A DNA stretch of 64,000 bases from Amblyomma americanum. Lineage: Eukaryota > Arthropoda > Arachnida > Ixodida > Ixodidae. The notes below the pieces were generated by a model. It was not told where the DNA came from. It ran no database searches and saw nothing but the letters and a program-made list of their open reading frames with translations. The position numbers were made by a program, and so were the translations under genes. Numbering within the stretch: position 1 is the stretch's first letter; each line of letters starts with the position of its first letter. Of the stretch, positions 1 to 15,200 are shown piece after piece. The stretch covers positions 52,303,507 through 52,367,506 of the forward strand of contig NC_135505.1 in assembly GCF_052857255.1 (NCBI RefSeq), written 5' to 3'.

Positions 1-3000
1 ATATACGCACACTGCCCTGAAGCAGAGATAAAATGAAAAGCTGGGTCGTCGCATGCGTGATAACATGTCGGAGGATTGAAAAGGAGAGGTGGCGTGCGCC
101 GCAACCAGAGTTGAGTCGTCTTTATGAGAGAACAACATATCTAGACAACCAAACTCATGCGCAGTAGCAACGCGGACAAGAAAGAGGGACGAAAACACCC
201 TATAATTATATACTATATTTATATGACATATACGCACACTGCCCTGAAGCAGAGATAAAATGAAAAGCTGCGTCGTCGCATGCGTGATAACATGTCGGAG
301 GATTGAAAAGGAGAGATGTCGTGCGCCGCAACCAGAGTTGAGACGTCTTTATGCGACAACAACATATCTAGACAACCAAACTCGTGCGCAGTAGCAACGC
401 GGACAAGAAAGAGGGACGAAAACACCCTATAATTATATACTATATTTATATGACATATACGCACACTGCCCTGAAGCAGAGATAAAATGAAAAGCTGGGT
501 CGTCGCATGCGTGATAACATGTCGGAGGATTGAAAAGGAGAGGTGGCGTGCGCCGCAACCAGAGTTGAGTCGTCTTTATGAGACAACAACATATCTAGAC
601 AACCAAACTCGTGCGCAGTAGCAACGCGGACAAGAAAGAGGGACGAAAACACCCTATAATTATATACTGTATTTATATGACATATACGCACACTGCCCTG
701 AAGCAGAGATAAAATGAAAAGCTGCGTCGTCGCATGCGTGATAACATGTCGAAAGATTGAAAAGGAGAGGTGGCGTGCGCCGCAACCAGAGTTGAGACGT
801 CTTTATGCGACAACAACATATCTAGACAACCAAACTCGTGCGCAGTAGCAACGCGGACAAGAAAGAGGGACGAAAACACCCTATAATTATATACTATATT
901 TATATGACATATACGCACACTGCCCTGAAGCAGAGATAAAATGAAAAGCTGGGTCGTCGCATGCGTGATAACATGTCGGAGGATTGAAAAGGAGAGGTGG
1001 CGTGCGCCGCAACCAGAGTTGAGTCGTCTTTATGAGACAACAACATATCTAGACAACCAAACTCGTGCGCAGTAGCAACGCGGACAAGAAAGAGGGACGA
1101 AAACACCCGATAATTATATACTGTATTTATATGACATATACGCACACTGCCCTGAAGCAGAGATAAAATGAAAAGCTGCGTCGTCGCATACGTGATAACA
1201 TGTCGAAAGATTGAAAAGGAGAGGTGGCGTGCGCCGCAACCAGAGTTGAGTCGTCTTTATGAGACAACAACATATCTAGACAACCAAGCTCCGGCGCAGT
1301 AGCAACGCGGACAAGAAAGAGGGACGAAAACACCCTATAATTATATACTATATTTATATGACATATACGCACACTGCCCTGAAGCAGAGATAAAATGAAA
1401 AGCTGGGTCGTCGCATGCGTGATAACATGTCGGAGGATTGAAAAGGAGAGGTGGCGTGCGCCGCAACCCGAGTTGTGTCGTCTTTAATGCGACAACAACA
1501 TATCTAGACAACCAAACTCCTGCGCAGTAGCAACGACGACAAGAAAGAGGGACGAAAACACCCTATAATTATATACTATATTTATATGACATATACGCAC
1601 ACTGCCCTGAAGCAGAGATAAAATGAAAAGCTGGGTCGTCGCATGCGTGATAACATGTCGGAGGATTGAAAAGGAGAGGTGGCGTTCGCCGCAACCCGAG
1701 TTGTGTCGTCTTTAATGCGACAACAACATATCTAGACAACCAAACTCCTGCGCAGTAGCAACTCGGACAGGAAAGAGGGACGAAAACACCCTATAATTAT
1801 ATACTATATTTATATGACATATACGCACACTGCCCTGAAGCAGAGATAAAATGAAAAGCTGCGTCGTCGCATGCGTGATAACATGTCGGAGGATTGAAAA
1901 GGAGAGGTGGCGTTCGCCGCAATCCGAGTTGTGTCGTCTTTAATGCGACAACAACATATCTAGACAACCAAACTCCTGCGCAGTAGCAACTCGGACAGGA
2001 AAGAAGGACGAAAACACCCTATAATTATATACTATATTTATATGACATATACGCACACTGCCCTGAAGCAGAGATAAAATGAAAAGCTGCGTCGTCGCAT
2101 GCGTGATAACATGTCGGAGGATTGAAAAGGAGAGGGTGCGTTCGCCGCAACCCGAGTTGTGTCGTCTTTAATGCGACAACAACATATCTAGACAACCAAA
2201 CTCCTGCGCAGTAGCAACTCGGACAGGAAAGAGGGACAAAAACACCCTATAATTATATACTATATTTATATGACATATACGCACACTGCCCTGAAGCAGA
2301 GATAAAATGAAAAGCTGCGTCGTCGCATGCGTGATAACATGTCGGAGGATTGAAAAGGAGAGGGTGCGTTCGCCGCAACCCGAGTTGTGTCGTCTTTAAT
2401 GCGACAACAACATATCTAGACAACCAAACTCCTGCGCAGTAGCAACTCGGACAGGAAAGAGGGACGAAAACACCCTATAATTATATACTATATTTATATG
2501 ACATATACGCACACTGCCCTGAAGCAGAGATAAAATGAAAAGCTGGGTCGTCGCATGCGTGATAACATGTCGGAGGATTGAAAAGGAGAGGTCGCGTGCG
2601 CCGCAACCAAAGTTGTGTCGTCTTTATGCGACAACAACATATCTAGACAACCAAACTCAGGCGCAGTAGCAACGCGGACAAGAAAGAAGGACGAAAACAC
2701 CCTATAATTATATACTATATTTATATGACATATACGAACACTGCCCTGAAGCAGAGATAAAATGAAAAGCTGCGTCGTCGCATGCGTGATAACATGTCGG
2801 AGGATTGAAAAGGAGAGGTGGCGTGCGCCGCAACCCGAGGTGTGTCGTCTTTAATGCGACAACAACATATCTAGACAACCAAACTCCTGCGCAGTAGCAA
2901 CGCGGACAAGAAAGAGGGACGAAAACACCCTATAATTATATACTATATTTATATGACATATACGCACACTGCCCTGAAGCAGAGATAAAATGAAAAGCTG

Positions 3001-6000
3001 GGTCGTCGCATGCGTGATAACATGTCGGAGGATTGAAAAGGAGAGGTCGCGTGCGCCGCAACCAAAGTTGTGTCGTCTTTATGCGACAACAACATATCTA
3101 GACAACCAAACTCCGGCGCAGTAGCAACGCGGACAAGAAAGAGGGACGAAAACACCCTATAATTATATACTATATTTATATGACATATACGCACACTGCC
3201 CTGAAGCAGAGATAAAATGAAAAGCTGCGTCGTCGCATGCGTGATAACATGTCGGAGGATTGAAAAGGAGAGGTGGCGTGCGCCGCAACCAAAGTTGTGT
3301 CGTCTTTATGCGACAACAACATATCTAGACAACCAAACTCCGGCGCAGTAGCAACGCGGACAAGAAAGAGGGACGAAAACACCCTATAATTATATACTAT
3401 ATTTATATGACATATACGCACACTGCCCTGAAGCAGAGATAAAATGAAAAGCTGCGTCGTCGCATGCGTGATAACATGTCGGAGGATTGAAAAGGAGAGG
3501 TCGCGTGCGCCGCAACCAAAGTTGTGTCGTCTTTATGCGACAACAACATATCTAGACAACCAAACTCCGGCGCAGTAGCAACGCGGACAAGAAAGAGGGA
3601 CGAAAACACCCTATAATTATATACTATATTTATATGACATATACGCACACTGCCCTGAAGCAGAGATAAAATGAAAAGCTGCGTCGTCGCATGCGTGATA
3701 ACATGTCGGAGGATTGAAAAGGAGAGGTCGCGTGCGCCGCAACCAAAGTTGTGTGGTCTTTATGCGACAACAACATATCTAGACAACCAAACTCCGGCGC
3801 AGTAGCAACGCGGACAAGAAAGAGGGACGAAAACACCCTATAATTATATACTATATTTATATGACATATACGCACACTGCCCTGAAGCAGAGATAAAATG
3901 AAAAGCTGCGTCGTCGCATGCGTGATAACATGTCGGAGGATTGAAAAGGAGAGGGCGTGTTCGCCGCAACCCGAGTTGTGTCGTCTTTAATGCGACAACA
4001 ACATATCTAGACAACCACACTCCTGCGCAGTAGCAACTCGGACAGGAAAGAGGGACGAAAACACCTTATAATTATATACTATATTTATATGACATATACG
4101 CACACTGCCCTGAAGCAGAGATAAAATGAAAAGCTGGGTCGTCGCATGCGTGATAACATGTCGGAGGATTGAAAAGGAGAGGTCGCGTGCGCCGCAACCA
4201 AAGTTGTGTCGTCTTTATGCGACAACAACATATCTAGACAACCAAACTCCGGCGCAGTAGCAACGCGGACAAGAAAGAGAGACGAAAACACCCTATAATT
4301 ATATACTATATTTATATGACATATACGCACACTGCCCTGAAGCAGAGATAAAATGAAAAGCTTCGTCGTCGCATGCGTGATAACATGTCGGAGGATTGAA
4401 AAGGAGAGGTGGCGTGCGCCGCAACCCGAGTTGTGTCGTCTTTAATGCGACAACAACATATCTAGACAACCAAACTCCTGCGCAGTAGCAACGCGGACAA
4501 GAAAGAGGGACGAAAACACCCTATAATTATATACTATATTTATATGACATATACGCACACTGCCCTGAAGCAGAGATAAAATGAAAAGCAGCGTCGTCGC
4601 ATGCGTGATAACATGTCGGAGGATTGAAAAGGAGAGGTGCCGTGCGCCGCAACCCGAGTTGTGTCGTCTTTAATGCGACAACAACATATCTAGACAACCA
4701 AACTCCTGCGCAGTAGCAACGCGGACAAGAAAGAGGGACGAAAACACCCTATAATTCTATTCTATATTTATATGACATATACGCACACTGCCCTGAAGCA
4801 GAGATAAAATGAAAAGCTGCGTCGTCGCATGCGTGATAACATGTCGGAGGATTGAAAAGGAGAGGTGGCGTGCGCCGCAATCCGAGTTGTGTCGTCTTTA
4901 ATGCGACAACAACATATCTAGACAGCCAAACTCCTGCGCAGTAGCAACTCGGACAAGAAAGAGGGACGAAAACACCCTATAATTATATACAATATTTATA
5001 TGATATATACGCACACTGCCCTGAAGCAGAGATAAAATGAAAAGCTGGGTCGTCGCATGCGTGATAACATGTCGGAGGATTGAAAAGGAGAGGTGGCGTG
5101 CGCCGCAACCCGAGTTGTGTCGTCTTTAATGCGACAACAACATATCTAGACAACCAAACTCCTGCGCAGTAGCAACGCGGACAAGAAAGAGGGACGAAAA
5201 CACCCTATAATTATATACTATATTTATATGACATATACGCACACTGCCCTGAAGCAGAGATAAAATGAAAAGCTGCGTCGTCGCATGCGTGATAACATGT
5301 CGGAGGATTGAAAAGGAGAGGTGGCGTGCGCCGCAACCCGAGTTGTGTCGTCTTTAATGCGACAACAACATATCTAGACAACCAAACTCCTGCGCAGTAG
5401 CAACGCGGACAAGAAAGAGGGACGAAAACACCCTATAATTATATACTATATTTATATGACATATACGCACACTGCCCTGAAGCAGAGATAAAATGAAAAG
5501 CTTCGTCGTCGCATGCGTGATAACATGTCGGAGGATTGAAAAGGAGAGGTGGCGTTCGCCGCAACCCGAGTTGTGTCGTCTTTATGCGACAACAACATAT
5601 CTAGACAACCAAACTCCTGCGCAGTAGCAACTCGGACAGGAAAGAGGGACGAAAACACCCTATAAATATATACTATATTTATATGACATATACGCACACT
5701 GCCCTGAAGCAGAGATAAAATGAAAAGCTGGGTCGTCGCATGCGTGATAACATGTCGGAGGATTGAAAAGGAGAGGTGGCGTGCGCCGCAACCCGAGTTG
5801 TGTCGTCTTTATGCGACAGCAACATATCTAGACAACCAAACTCCTGCGCAGTAGCAACGCGGACAAGAAAGAGGGACGAAAACACCCTATAATTATATAC
5901 TATATTTATATGACATATACGCACACTGCCCTGAAGCAGAGATAAAATGAAAAGCTGCGTCGTCGCATGCGTGATAACATGTCGGAGGATTGAAAAGGAG

Positions 6001-9000
6001 AGGTCGCGTGCGCCGCAACCCGGGTTGTGTCGTCTTTAATGCGACAACAACATATCTAGACAACCAAACTCCGGCGCAGTAGCAACGCGGACAAGAAAGA
6101 GGGACGGAAACACCCTATAATTATATACTATATTTATATGACATATACGCACACTGCCCTGAAGCAGAGATAAAATGAAAAGCTGGGTCGTCGCATGCGT
6201 GATAACATGTCGGAGGATTGAAAAGGAGAGGTCGCGTGCGCCGCAACCAAAGTTGTGTCGTCTTTATGCGACAACAACATATCTAGACAACCAAACTCCG
6301 GCGCAGTAGCAACGCGGACAAGAAATAGGGACGAAAACACCCTATAATTATATACTATATTTATATGACATATACGCACACTGCCCTGAAGCAGAGATAA
6401 AATGAAAAGCTGCGTCGTCGCATGCGTGATAACATGTCGGAGGATTGAAAAGGAGAGGTCGCGTGCGCCGCAACCAATGTTGTGTAGTCTTTATGCGACA
6501 ACAACATATCTAGACAACCAAACTCCGGCGCAGTAGCAACGCGGACAAGAAAGAGGGACGAAAACACCCTATAATTATATACTACATTTATATGACATAT
6601 ACGCACACTGCCCTGAAGCAGAGATAAAATGAAAAGCTGGGTCGTCGCATGCGTGATAACATGTCGGAGGATTGAAAAGTAGAGGTCGCGTGCGCCGCAA
6701 CCCGAGTTGTGTCGTCTTTATTGCGACAACAACATATCTAGACAACCAAACTCCGGCGCAGTAGCAACGCGGACAAGAAAGAGGGACGAAAACACCCTAT
6801 AATTATATACTATATTTATATGACATATACGCACACTGCCCTGAAGCAGAGATAAAATGAAAAGCTGGGTCGTCGCATGCGTGATAACATGTCGGAGGAT
6901 TGAAAAGTAGAGGTCGCGTGCGCCGCATCCAAAGTTGTGTCGTCTTTATGCGACAACAACATATCTAGACAACCAAACTCCGGCGCAGTAGCAACGCGGA
7001 CAAGAAAGAGGGACGAAAACACCCTATAATTATATACTACATTTATATGACATATACGCACACTGCCCTGAAGCAGAGATAAAATGAAAAGCTGGGTCGT
7101 CGCATGCGTGATAACATGTCGGAGGATTGAAAAGTAGAGGTCGCGTGCGCCGCAACCAAAGTTGTGTCGTCTTTATGCGACAACAACATATCTAGACAAC
7201 CAAACTCCGGCGCAGTAGCAACGCGGACAAGAAAGAGGGACGAAAACACCCTATAATTATATACTACATTTATATGACATATAGGCACACTGCCCTGAAG
7301 CAGAGATAAAATGAAAAGCTGCGTCGTCGCATGCGTGATAACATGTCGGAGGATTGAAAAGTAGAGGTCGCGTGCGCCGCAACCAAAGTTGTGTCGTCTT
7401 TATGCGACAACAACATATCTAGACAACCAAACTCCGGCGCAGTAGCAACGCGGACAAGAAATAGGGACGAAAACACCCTATAATTATATACTATATTTAT
7501 ATGACATATACGCACACTGCCCTGAAGCAGAGATAAAATGAAAAGCTGCGTCGTCGCATGCGTGATAACATGTCGGAGGATTGAAAAGGAGAGGTCGCGT
7601 GCGCCGCAACCAATGTTGTGTAGTCTTTATGCGACAACAACATATCTAGACAACCAAACTCCGGCGCAGCAGCAACGCGGACAAGAAAGAGGGACGAAAA
7701 CACCCTATAATTATATACTACATTTATATGACATATACGCACACTGCCCTGAAGCAGAGATAAAATGAAGAGCTGGGTCGTCGCATGCGTGATAACATGT
7801 CGGAGGATTGAAAAGTAGAGGTCGCGTGCGCCGCAACCCGAGTTGTGTCGTCTTTATTGCGACAACAACATATCTAGACAACCAAACTCCGGCGCAGTAG
7901 CAACGCGGACAAGAAAGAGGGACGAAAACACCCTATAATTATATACTATATTTATATGACATATACGCACACTGCCCTGAAGCAGAGATAAAATGAAAAG
8001 CTGGGTCGTCGCATGCGTGATAACATGTCGGAGGATTGAAAAGGAGAGGTCGCGTGCGCCGCAACCAAAGTTGTGTCGTCTTAATGCGACAACAACATAT
8101 CTAGACAACCAAACTCCGGCGCAGTAGCAACGCGGACAAGAAAGAGGGACGAAAACACCCTATAATTATATACTATATTTATATGACATATACGCACACT
8201 GCCCTGAAGCAGAGATAAAATGAAAAGCTGCGTCGTCGCATGCGTGATAACATGTCGGAGGATGGAAAAGGAGAGGTCGCGTGCGCCGCAACCCGAGTTG
8301 TGTCGTCTTTAATGCGACAACAACATATCTAGACAACCAAACTCCGGCGCAGTAGCAACGCGGACAAGAAAGAGGGACGGAAACACCCTATAATTATATA
8401 CTATATTTATATGACCTATACGCACACTGCCCTGAAGCAGAGATAAAATGAAAAGCTGGGTCGTCGCATGCGTGATAACATGTCGGAGGATTGAAAAGGA
8501 GAGGTCGCGTGCGCCGCAACCAAAGTTGTGTCGTCTTTATGCGACAACAACATATCTAGACAACCAAACTCCGGCGCAGTAGCAACGCGGACAAGAAAGA
8601 GGGACGAAAACACCCTATAATTATATACTATATTTATATGACATATACGCACACTGCCCTGAAGCAGAGATAAAATGAAAAGCTGCGTCGTCGCATGCGT
8701 GATAACATGTCGGAGGATTGAAAAGGAGAGGTCGCGTGCGCCGCAACCAATGTTGTGTAGTCTTTATGCGACAACAACATATCTAGACAACCAAACTCCG
8801 GCGCAGTAGCAACGCGGACAAGAAAGAGGGACGAAAACACCTTTAATTATATACTATATTTATATGACATATACGCACACTGCCCTGAAGCAGAGATAAA
8901 ATGAAAAGCTGGGTCGTCGCATGCGTGATAACATGTCGGAGGATTGAAAAGTAGAGGTCGCGTGCGCCGCAACCCGAGTTGTGTCGTCTTTATTGCGACA

Positions 9001-12000
9001 ACAACATATCTAGACAACCAAACTCCTGCGCAGTATAGCAACGCGGACAAGAAAGAGGGACGAAAACACCCTATAATTATATACTATATTTATATGACAT
9101 ATACGCACACTGCCCTGAAGCAGAGATAAAATGAAAAGCTGGGTCGTCGCATGCGTGATAACATGTCGGAGGATTGAAAAGGAGAGGTCGCGTGCGCCGC
9201 AACCAAAGTTGTGTCGTCTTTATGCGACAACAACATATCTAGACAACCAAACTCCGGCGCAGTAGCAACGCGGACAAGAAAGAGGGACGAAAACACCCTA
9301 TAATTATATACTATCTTTATATGACATATACGCACACTGCAATGAAGCAGAGATAAAATGAAAAGCTGCGTCGTCGCATGCGTGATAACATGTCGGAGGA
9401 TTGAAAAGGAGAGGTCGCGTGCGCCGCAACCCGAGTTGTGTCGTCTTTAATCCGACAACAACATATCTAGACAACCAAACTCCTGCGCAGTAGCAACTCG
9501 GACAGGAAAGAGGGACGAAAACACCTTATAATTATATACTATCTTTATATGACATATACGCACACTGCCCTGAAGCAGAGATAAAATGAAAAGCTGCGTC
9601 GTCGCATGCGTGATAACATGTCGGAGGATTGAAAAGGAGAGGTCGCGTGCGCCGCAACCCGAGTTGTGTCGTCTTTAATCCGACAACAACATATCTAGAC
9701 AACCAAACTCCGGCGCAGTAGCAACGCGGACAAGAAAGAGGGACGAAAACACCCTATAATTATATACTATCTTTATATGACATATACGCACACTGCCCTG
9801 AAGCAGAGATAAAATGGAAAGCTGCGTCGTCGCATGCGTGATAACATGTCGGAGGATTGAAAAGGAGAGGTCGCGTGCGCCGCAACCCGAGTTGTGTCGT
9901 CTTTAATCCGACAACAACATATCTAGACAACCAAACTCCTGCGCAGTAGCAACGCGGACAAGAACGAGGGACGAAAACACCCTATAATTATATACTATCT
10001 TTATATGACATATACGCACACTGCCCTGAAGCAGAGATAAAATGAAAAGCTGGGTCGTCGCATGCGTGATAACATGTCGGAGGATTGAAAAGGAGAGGTG
10101 GCGTGCGCCGCAACCCGAGTTTTGTCGTCTTTAATGCGACAACAACATATCTAGACAACCAAACTCCTGCGCAGTAGCAACTCGGACAGGAAAGAGGGAC
10201 GAAAACACCTTATAATTATAAACTATATTTATAAGACATATACGCACACTGCCCTGAAGCAGAGATAAAATGAAAAGCTGGGTCGTCGCATGCGTGATAA
10301 CATGTCGGAGGATTGAAAAGGAGAGGTCGCGTGCGCCGCAACCAAAGTTGTGTCGTCTTTATGCGACAACAACATATCTAGACAACCAAACTCCTGCGCA
10401 GTAGCAACGCGGACAAGAAAGAGGGACGAAAACACCCGATAATTATATACTATATTTATATGACATATACGCACACTGCCCTGAAGCAGAGATAAAATGA
10501 AAAGCTGGGTCGTCGCATGCGTGATAACATGTCGGAGGATTGAAAAGGAGAGGTCGCGTGCGCCGCAACCAAAGTTGTGTCGTCTTTATGCGACAACAAC
10601 ATATCTAGACAACCAAACTCCGGCGCAGTAGCAACGCGGACAAGAAAGAGGGACGAAAACACCCGATAATTATATACTATATTTATATGACATATACGCA
10701 CACTGCCCTGAAGCAGAGATAAAATGAAAAGCTGCGTCGTCGCATGCGTTATAACATGTCGGAGGATTGAAAAGGAGAGGTCGCGTGCGCCGCAACCAAA
10801 GTTGTGTCGTCTTTATGCGACAACAACATATCTAGACAACCAAACTCCGGCGCAGTAGCAACGCGGACAGGAAAGAGGGACGAAAACACCCTATAATTAT
10901 ATACTATATTTATATGACATATACGCACACTGCCCTGAAGCAGAGAAAAAATGAAAAACTGCGTCGTCGCATGCGTGATAACATGTCGGAGGATTGAAAA
11001 GGAGAGGTGGCGTGCGCCGCAACCAGAGTTGTGTCGTCTTTAATGCGACAACAACATATCTAGACAACCAAACTCCTGCGCAGTAGCAACGCGGACAAGA
11101 AAGAGGGACGAAAACACCCTATAATTATATACTATATTTATATGACATATACGCACACTGCCCTGAAGCAGAGATAAAATGAAAAGCTGCGTCGTCGCAT
11201 GCGTGATAACATGTCGGAGGATTGAAAAGGAGAGGTGGCGTGCGCCGCAACCCGAGTTGTGTCGTCTTTAATGCGACAACAACATATCTAGACAACCAAA
11301 CTCCTGCGCAGTAGCAACTCGGACAGGAAAGAGGGACGAAAAAACCCTATAAATATATACTATATTTATATGACATATACGCACACTGCCCTGAAGCAGA
11401 GATAAAATGAAAAGCTGGGTCGTCGCATGCGTGATAACATGTCGGATGATTGAAAAGGAGAGGTCGCGTGTGCCGCAACCAAAGTTGTGTCGTCTTTATG
11501 CGACAACAACATATCTAGACAACCAAACTCCTGCGCAGTAGCAACGCGGACAGGAAAGAGGGACGAAAACACCCTATAAATATATACTATATTTATATGA
11601 CATATACGCACACTGCCCTGAAGCAGAGATAAAATGAAAAGCTGCGTCGTCGCATGCGTGATAACATGTCGGAGGATTGAAAAGGAGAGGTCGCGTGCGC
11701 CGCAACCAGAGTTGTGTCGTCTTTATGCGACAACAACATATCTAGACAACCAAACTCCTGCGCAGTAGCAACGCGGACAGGAAAGAGGGACGAAAACACC
11801 CTATAATTATATACTATATTTATATGACATATACGCACACTGCCCTGAAGCAGAGATAAAATGAAAAGCTGCGTCGTCGCATGCGTGATAACATGTCGGA
11901 GGATTGAAAAGGAGAGGTGGCGTGCGCCGCAACCAGAGTTGTGTCGTCTTTATGCGACAACAACATATCTAGACAACCAAACTCCTGCGCAGTAGCAACT

Positions 12001-12273
12001 CGGACAGGAAAGAGGGACGAAAACACCCTATAATTATATACTATATTTATATGACATATACGCACACTGCCCTGAAGCAGAGATAAAATGAAAAGCTGGG
12101 TCGTCGCATGCGTGATAACATGTCGGAGGATTGAAAAGGAGAGGTCGCGTGCGCCGCAACCAAAGTTGTGTCGGCTTTATGCGACAACAACATATCTATA
12201 CAACCAAACTCCTGCGCAGTAGCAACGCGGACAAGAAAGAGGGACGAAAACACCCGATAATTATATACTATAT

Positions 12274-15200
12274 TTATATGACATATACGCACACTGCCCT
12301 GAAGCAGAGATAAAATGAAAAGCTGCGTCGTCGCATGCGTGATAACATGTCGGAGGATTGAAAAGGAGAGGTGGCGTGCGCCGCAACCAGAGTTGTGTCG
12401 TCTTTATGCGACAACAACATATCTAGACAACCAAACTCCTGCGCAGTAGCAACGCGGACAGGAAAGAGGGACGAAAACACCCTATATTTATATACTATAT
12501 TTATATGACATATACGCACACTGCCCTGAAGCAGAGATAAAATGAAAAGCTGCGTCGTCGCATGCGTGATAACATGTCGGAGGATTGAAAAGGAGAGGTG
12601 GCGTGCGCCGCAACCAGAGTTGTGTCGTCTTTATGCGACAACAACATATCTAGACAACCAAACTCCTGCGCAGTAGCAACGCGGACAGGAAAGAGGGACG
12701 AAAACACCCTATAATTATATACTATATTTATATGACATATACGCACACTGCCCTGAAGCAGAGATAAAATGAAAAGCTGCGTCGTCGCATGCGTGATAAC
12801 ATGTCGGAGGATTGAAAAGGAGAGGTCGCGTGCGCCGCAACCAGAGTTGTGTCGTCTTTATGCGACAACAACATATCTAGACAACCAAACTCCTGCGCAG
12901 TAGCAACGCGGACAGGAAAGAGGGACGAAAACACCCTATATTTATATACTATATTTATATGACATATACGCACACTGCCCTGAAGCAGAGATAAAATGAA
13001 AAGCTGCGTCGTCGCATGCGTGATAACATGTCGGAGGATTGAAAAGGAGAGGTGGCGTGCGCCGCAACCAGAGTTGTGTCGTCTTTATGCGACAACAACA
13101 TATCTAGACAACCAAACTCCTGCGCAGTAGCAACGCGGACAGGAAAGAGGGACGAAAACACCCTATAATTATATACTATATTTATATGACATATACGCAC
13201 ACTGCCCTGAAGCAGAGATAAAATGAAAAGCTGCGTCGTCGCATGCGTGCTAACATGTCGGAGGATTGTAAAGGAGAGGTCGCGTGCGCCGCAACCAGAG
13301 TTGTGTCGTCTTTATGCGACAACAACATATCTAGACAACCAAACTCCTGCGCAGTAGCAACGCGGACAGGAAAGAGGGACGAAAACACCCTATATTTATA
13401 TACTATATTTATATGACATATACGCACACTGCCCTGAAGCAGAGATAAAATGAAAAGCTGCGTCGTCGCATGCGTGATAACATGTCGGAGGATTGAAAAG
13501 GAGAGGTGGCGTGCGCCGCAACCAGAGTTGTGTCGTCTTTATGCGACAACAACATATCTAGACAACCAAACTCCTGCGCAGTAGCAACTCGGACAGGAAA
13601 GAGGGACGAAAACACCCTATAAATATATACTATATTTATATGACATATACGCACACTGCCCTGAAGCAGAGATAAAATGAAAAGCTGGGTCGTCGCATGC
13701 GTGATAACATGTCGGAGGATTGAAAAGGAGAGGTCGCGTGCGCCGCAACCAAAGTTGTGTCGGCTTTATGCGACAACAACATATCTATACAACCAAACTC
13801 CTGCGCAGTAGCAACGCGGACAAGAAAGAGGGACGAAAACACCCGATAATTATATACTATATTTATATGACATATACGCACACTGCCCTGAAGCAGAGAT
13901 AAAATGAAAAGCTGCGTCGTCGCATGCGTGATAACATGTCGGAGGATCGAAAAGGAGAGGGCGCGTTCGCCGCAACCCGAGTTGTGTCGTCTTTATGCGA
14001 CAACAACATATCTAGACAACCAAACTCCTGCGCAGTAGCAACGCGGACAAGAAAGAGGGACGAAAACACCCTATAATTATATACTATATTTATATGACAT
14101 ATACGCACACTGCCCTGAAGCAGAGATAAAATGAAAAGCTAAGTCGTCGCATGCGTGATAACATGTCGGAGGATTGAGAAAGGAGAGGTGGCGTGCGCCA
14201 CAACCAGAGTTGTGTCGTCTTTATGCGACAACAACATATCTAGACAACCAAACTCCTGCGCAGTAGCAACGCGGACAGGAAAGAGGGACGAAACCACCCT
14301 ATAATTATATACTATATTTATATGACATATACGCACACTGCCCTGAAGCAGAGATAAAATGAAAAGCTAAGTCGTCGCATGCGTGATAACATGTCGGAGG
14401 ATTGAGAAAGGAGAGGTCGCGTGCGCCGCAACCAGAGTTGTGTCGTCTTTATGCGACAACAACATATCTAGACAACCAAACTCCTGCGCAGTAGCAACGC
14501 GGACAGGAAAGAGGGACGAAACCACCCTATAATTATATACTATATTTATATGACATATACGCACACTGCCCTGAAGCAGAGATAAAATGAAAAGCTAAGT
14601 CGTCGCATGCGTGATAACATGTCGGAGGATTGAGAAAGGAGAGGTCGCGTGCGCCGCAACCAGAGTTGTGTCGTCTTTATGCGACAACAACATATCTAGA
14701 CAACCAAACTCCTGCGCAGTAGCAACGCGGACAGGAAAGAGGGACGAAACCACCCTATAATTATATACTATATTTATATGACATATACGCACACTGCCCT
14801 GAAGCAGAGATAAAATGAAAAGCTAAGTCGTCGCATGCGTGATAACATGTCGGAGGATTGAGAAAGGAGAGGTCGCGTGCGCCGCAACCAGAGTTGTGTC
14901 GTCTTTATGCGACAACAACATATCTAGACAACCAAACTCCTGCGCAGTAGCAACGCGGACAAGAAAGAGGGACGAAAACACCCTATAATTATATACTATA
15001 TTTATATGACATATACGCACACTGCCCTGAAGCAGAGATAAAATGAAAAGCTAAGTCGTCGCATGCGTGATAACATGTCGGAGGATTGAGAAAGGAGAGG
15101 TCGCGTGCGCCGCAACCAGAGTTGTGTCGTCTTTATGCGACAACAACATATCTAGACAACCAAACTCCTGCGCAGTTGAAACGCGGACAGGAAAGAGGGA

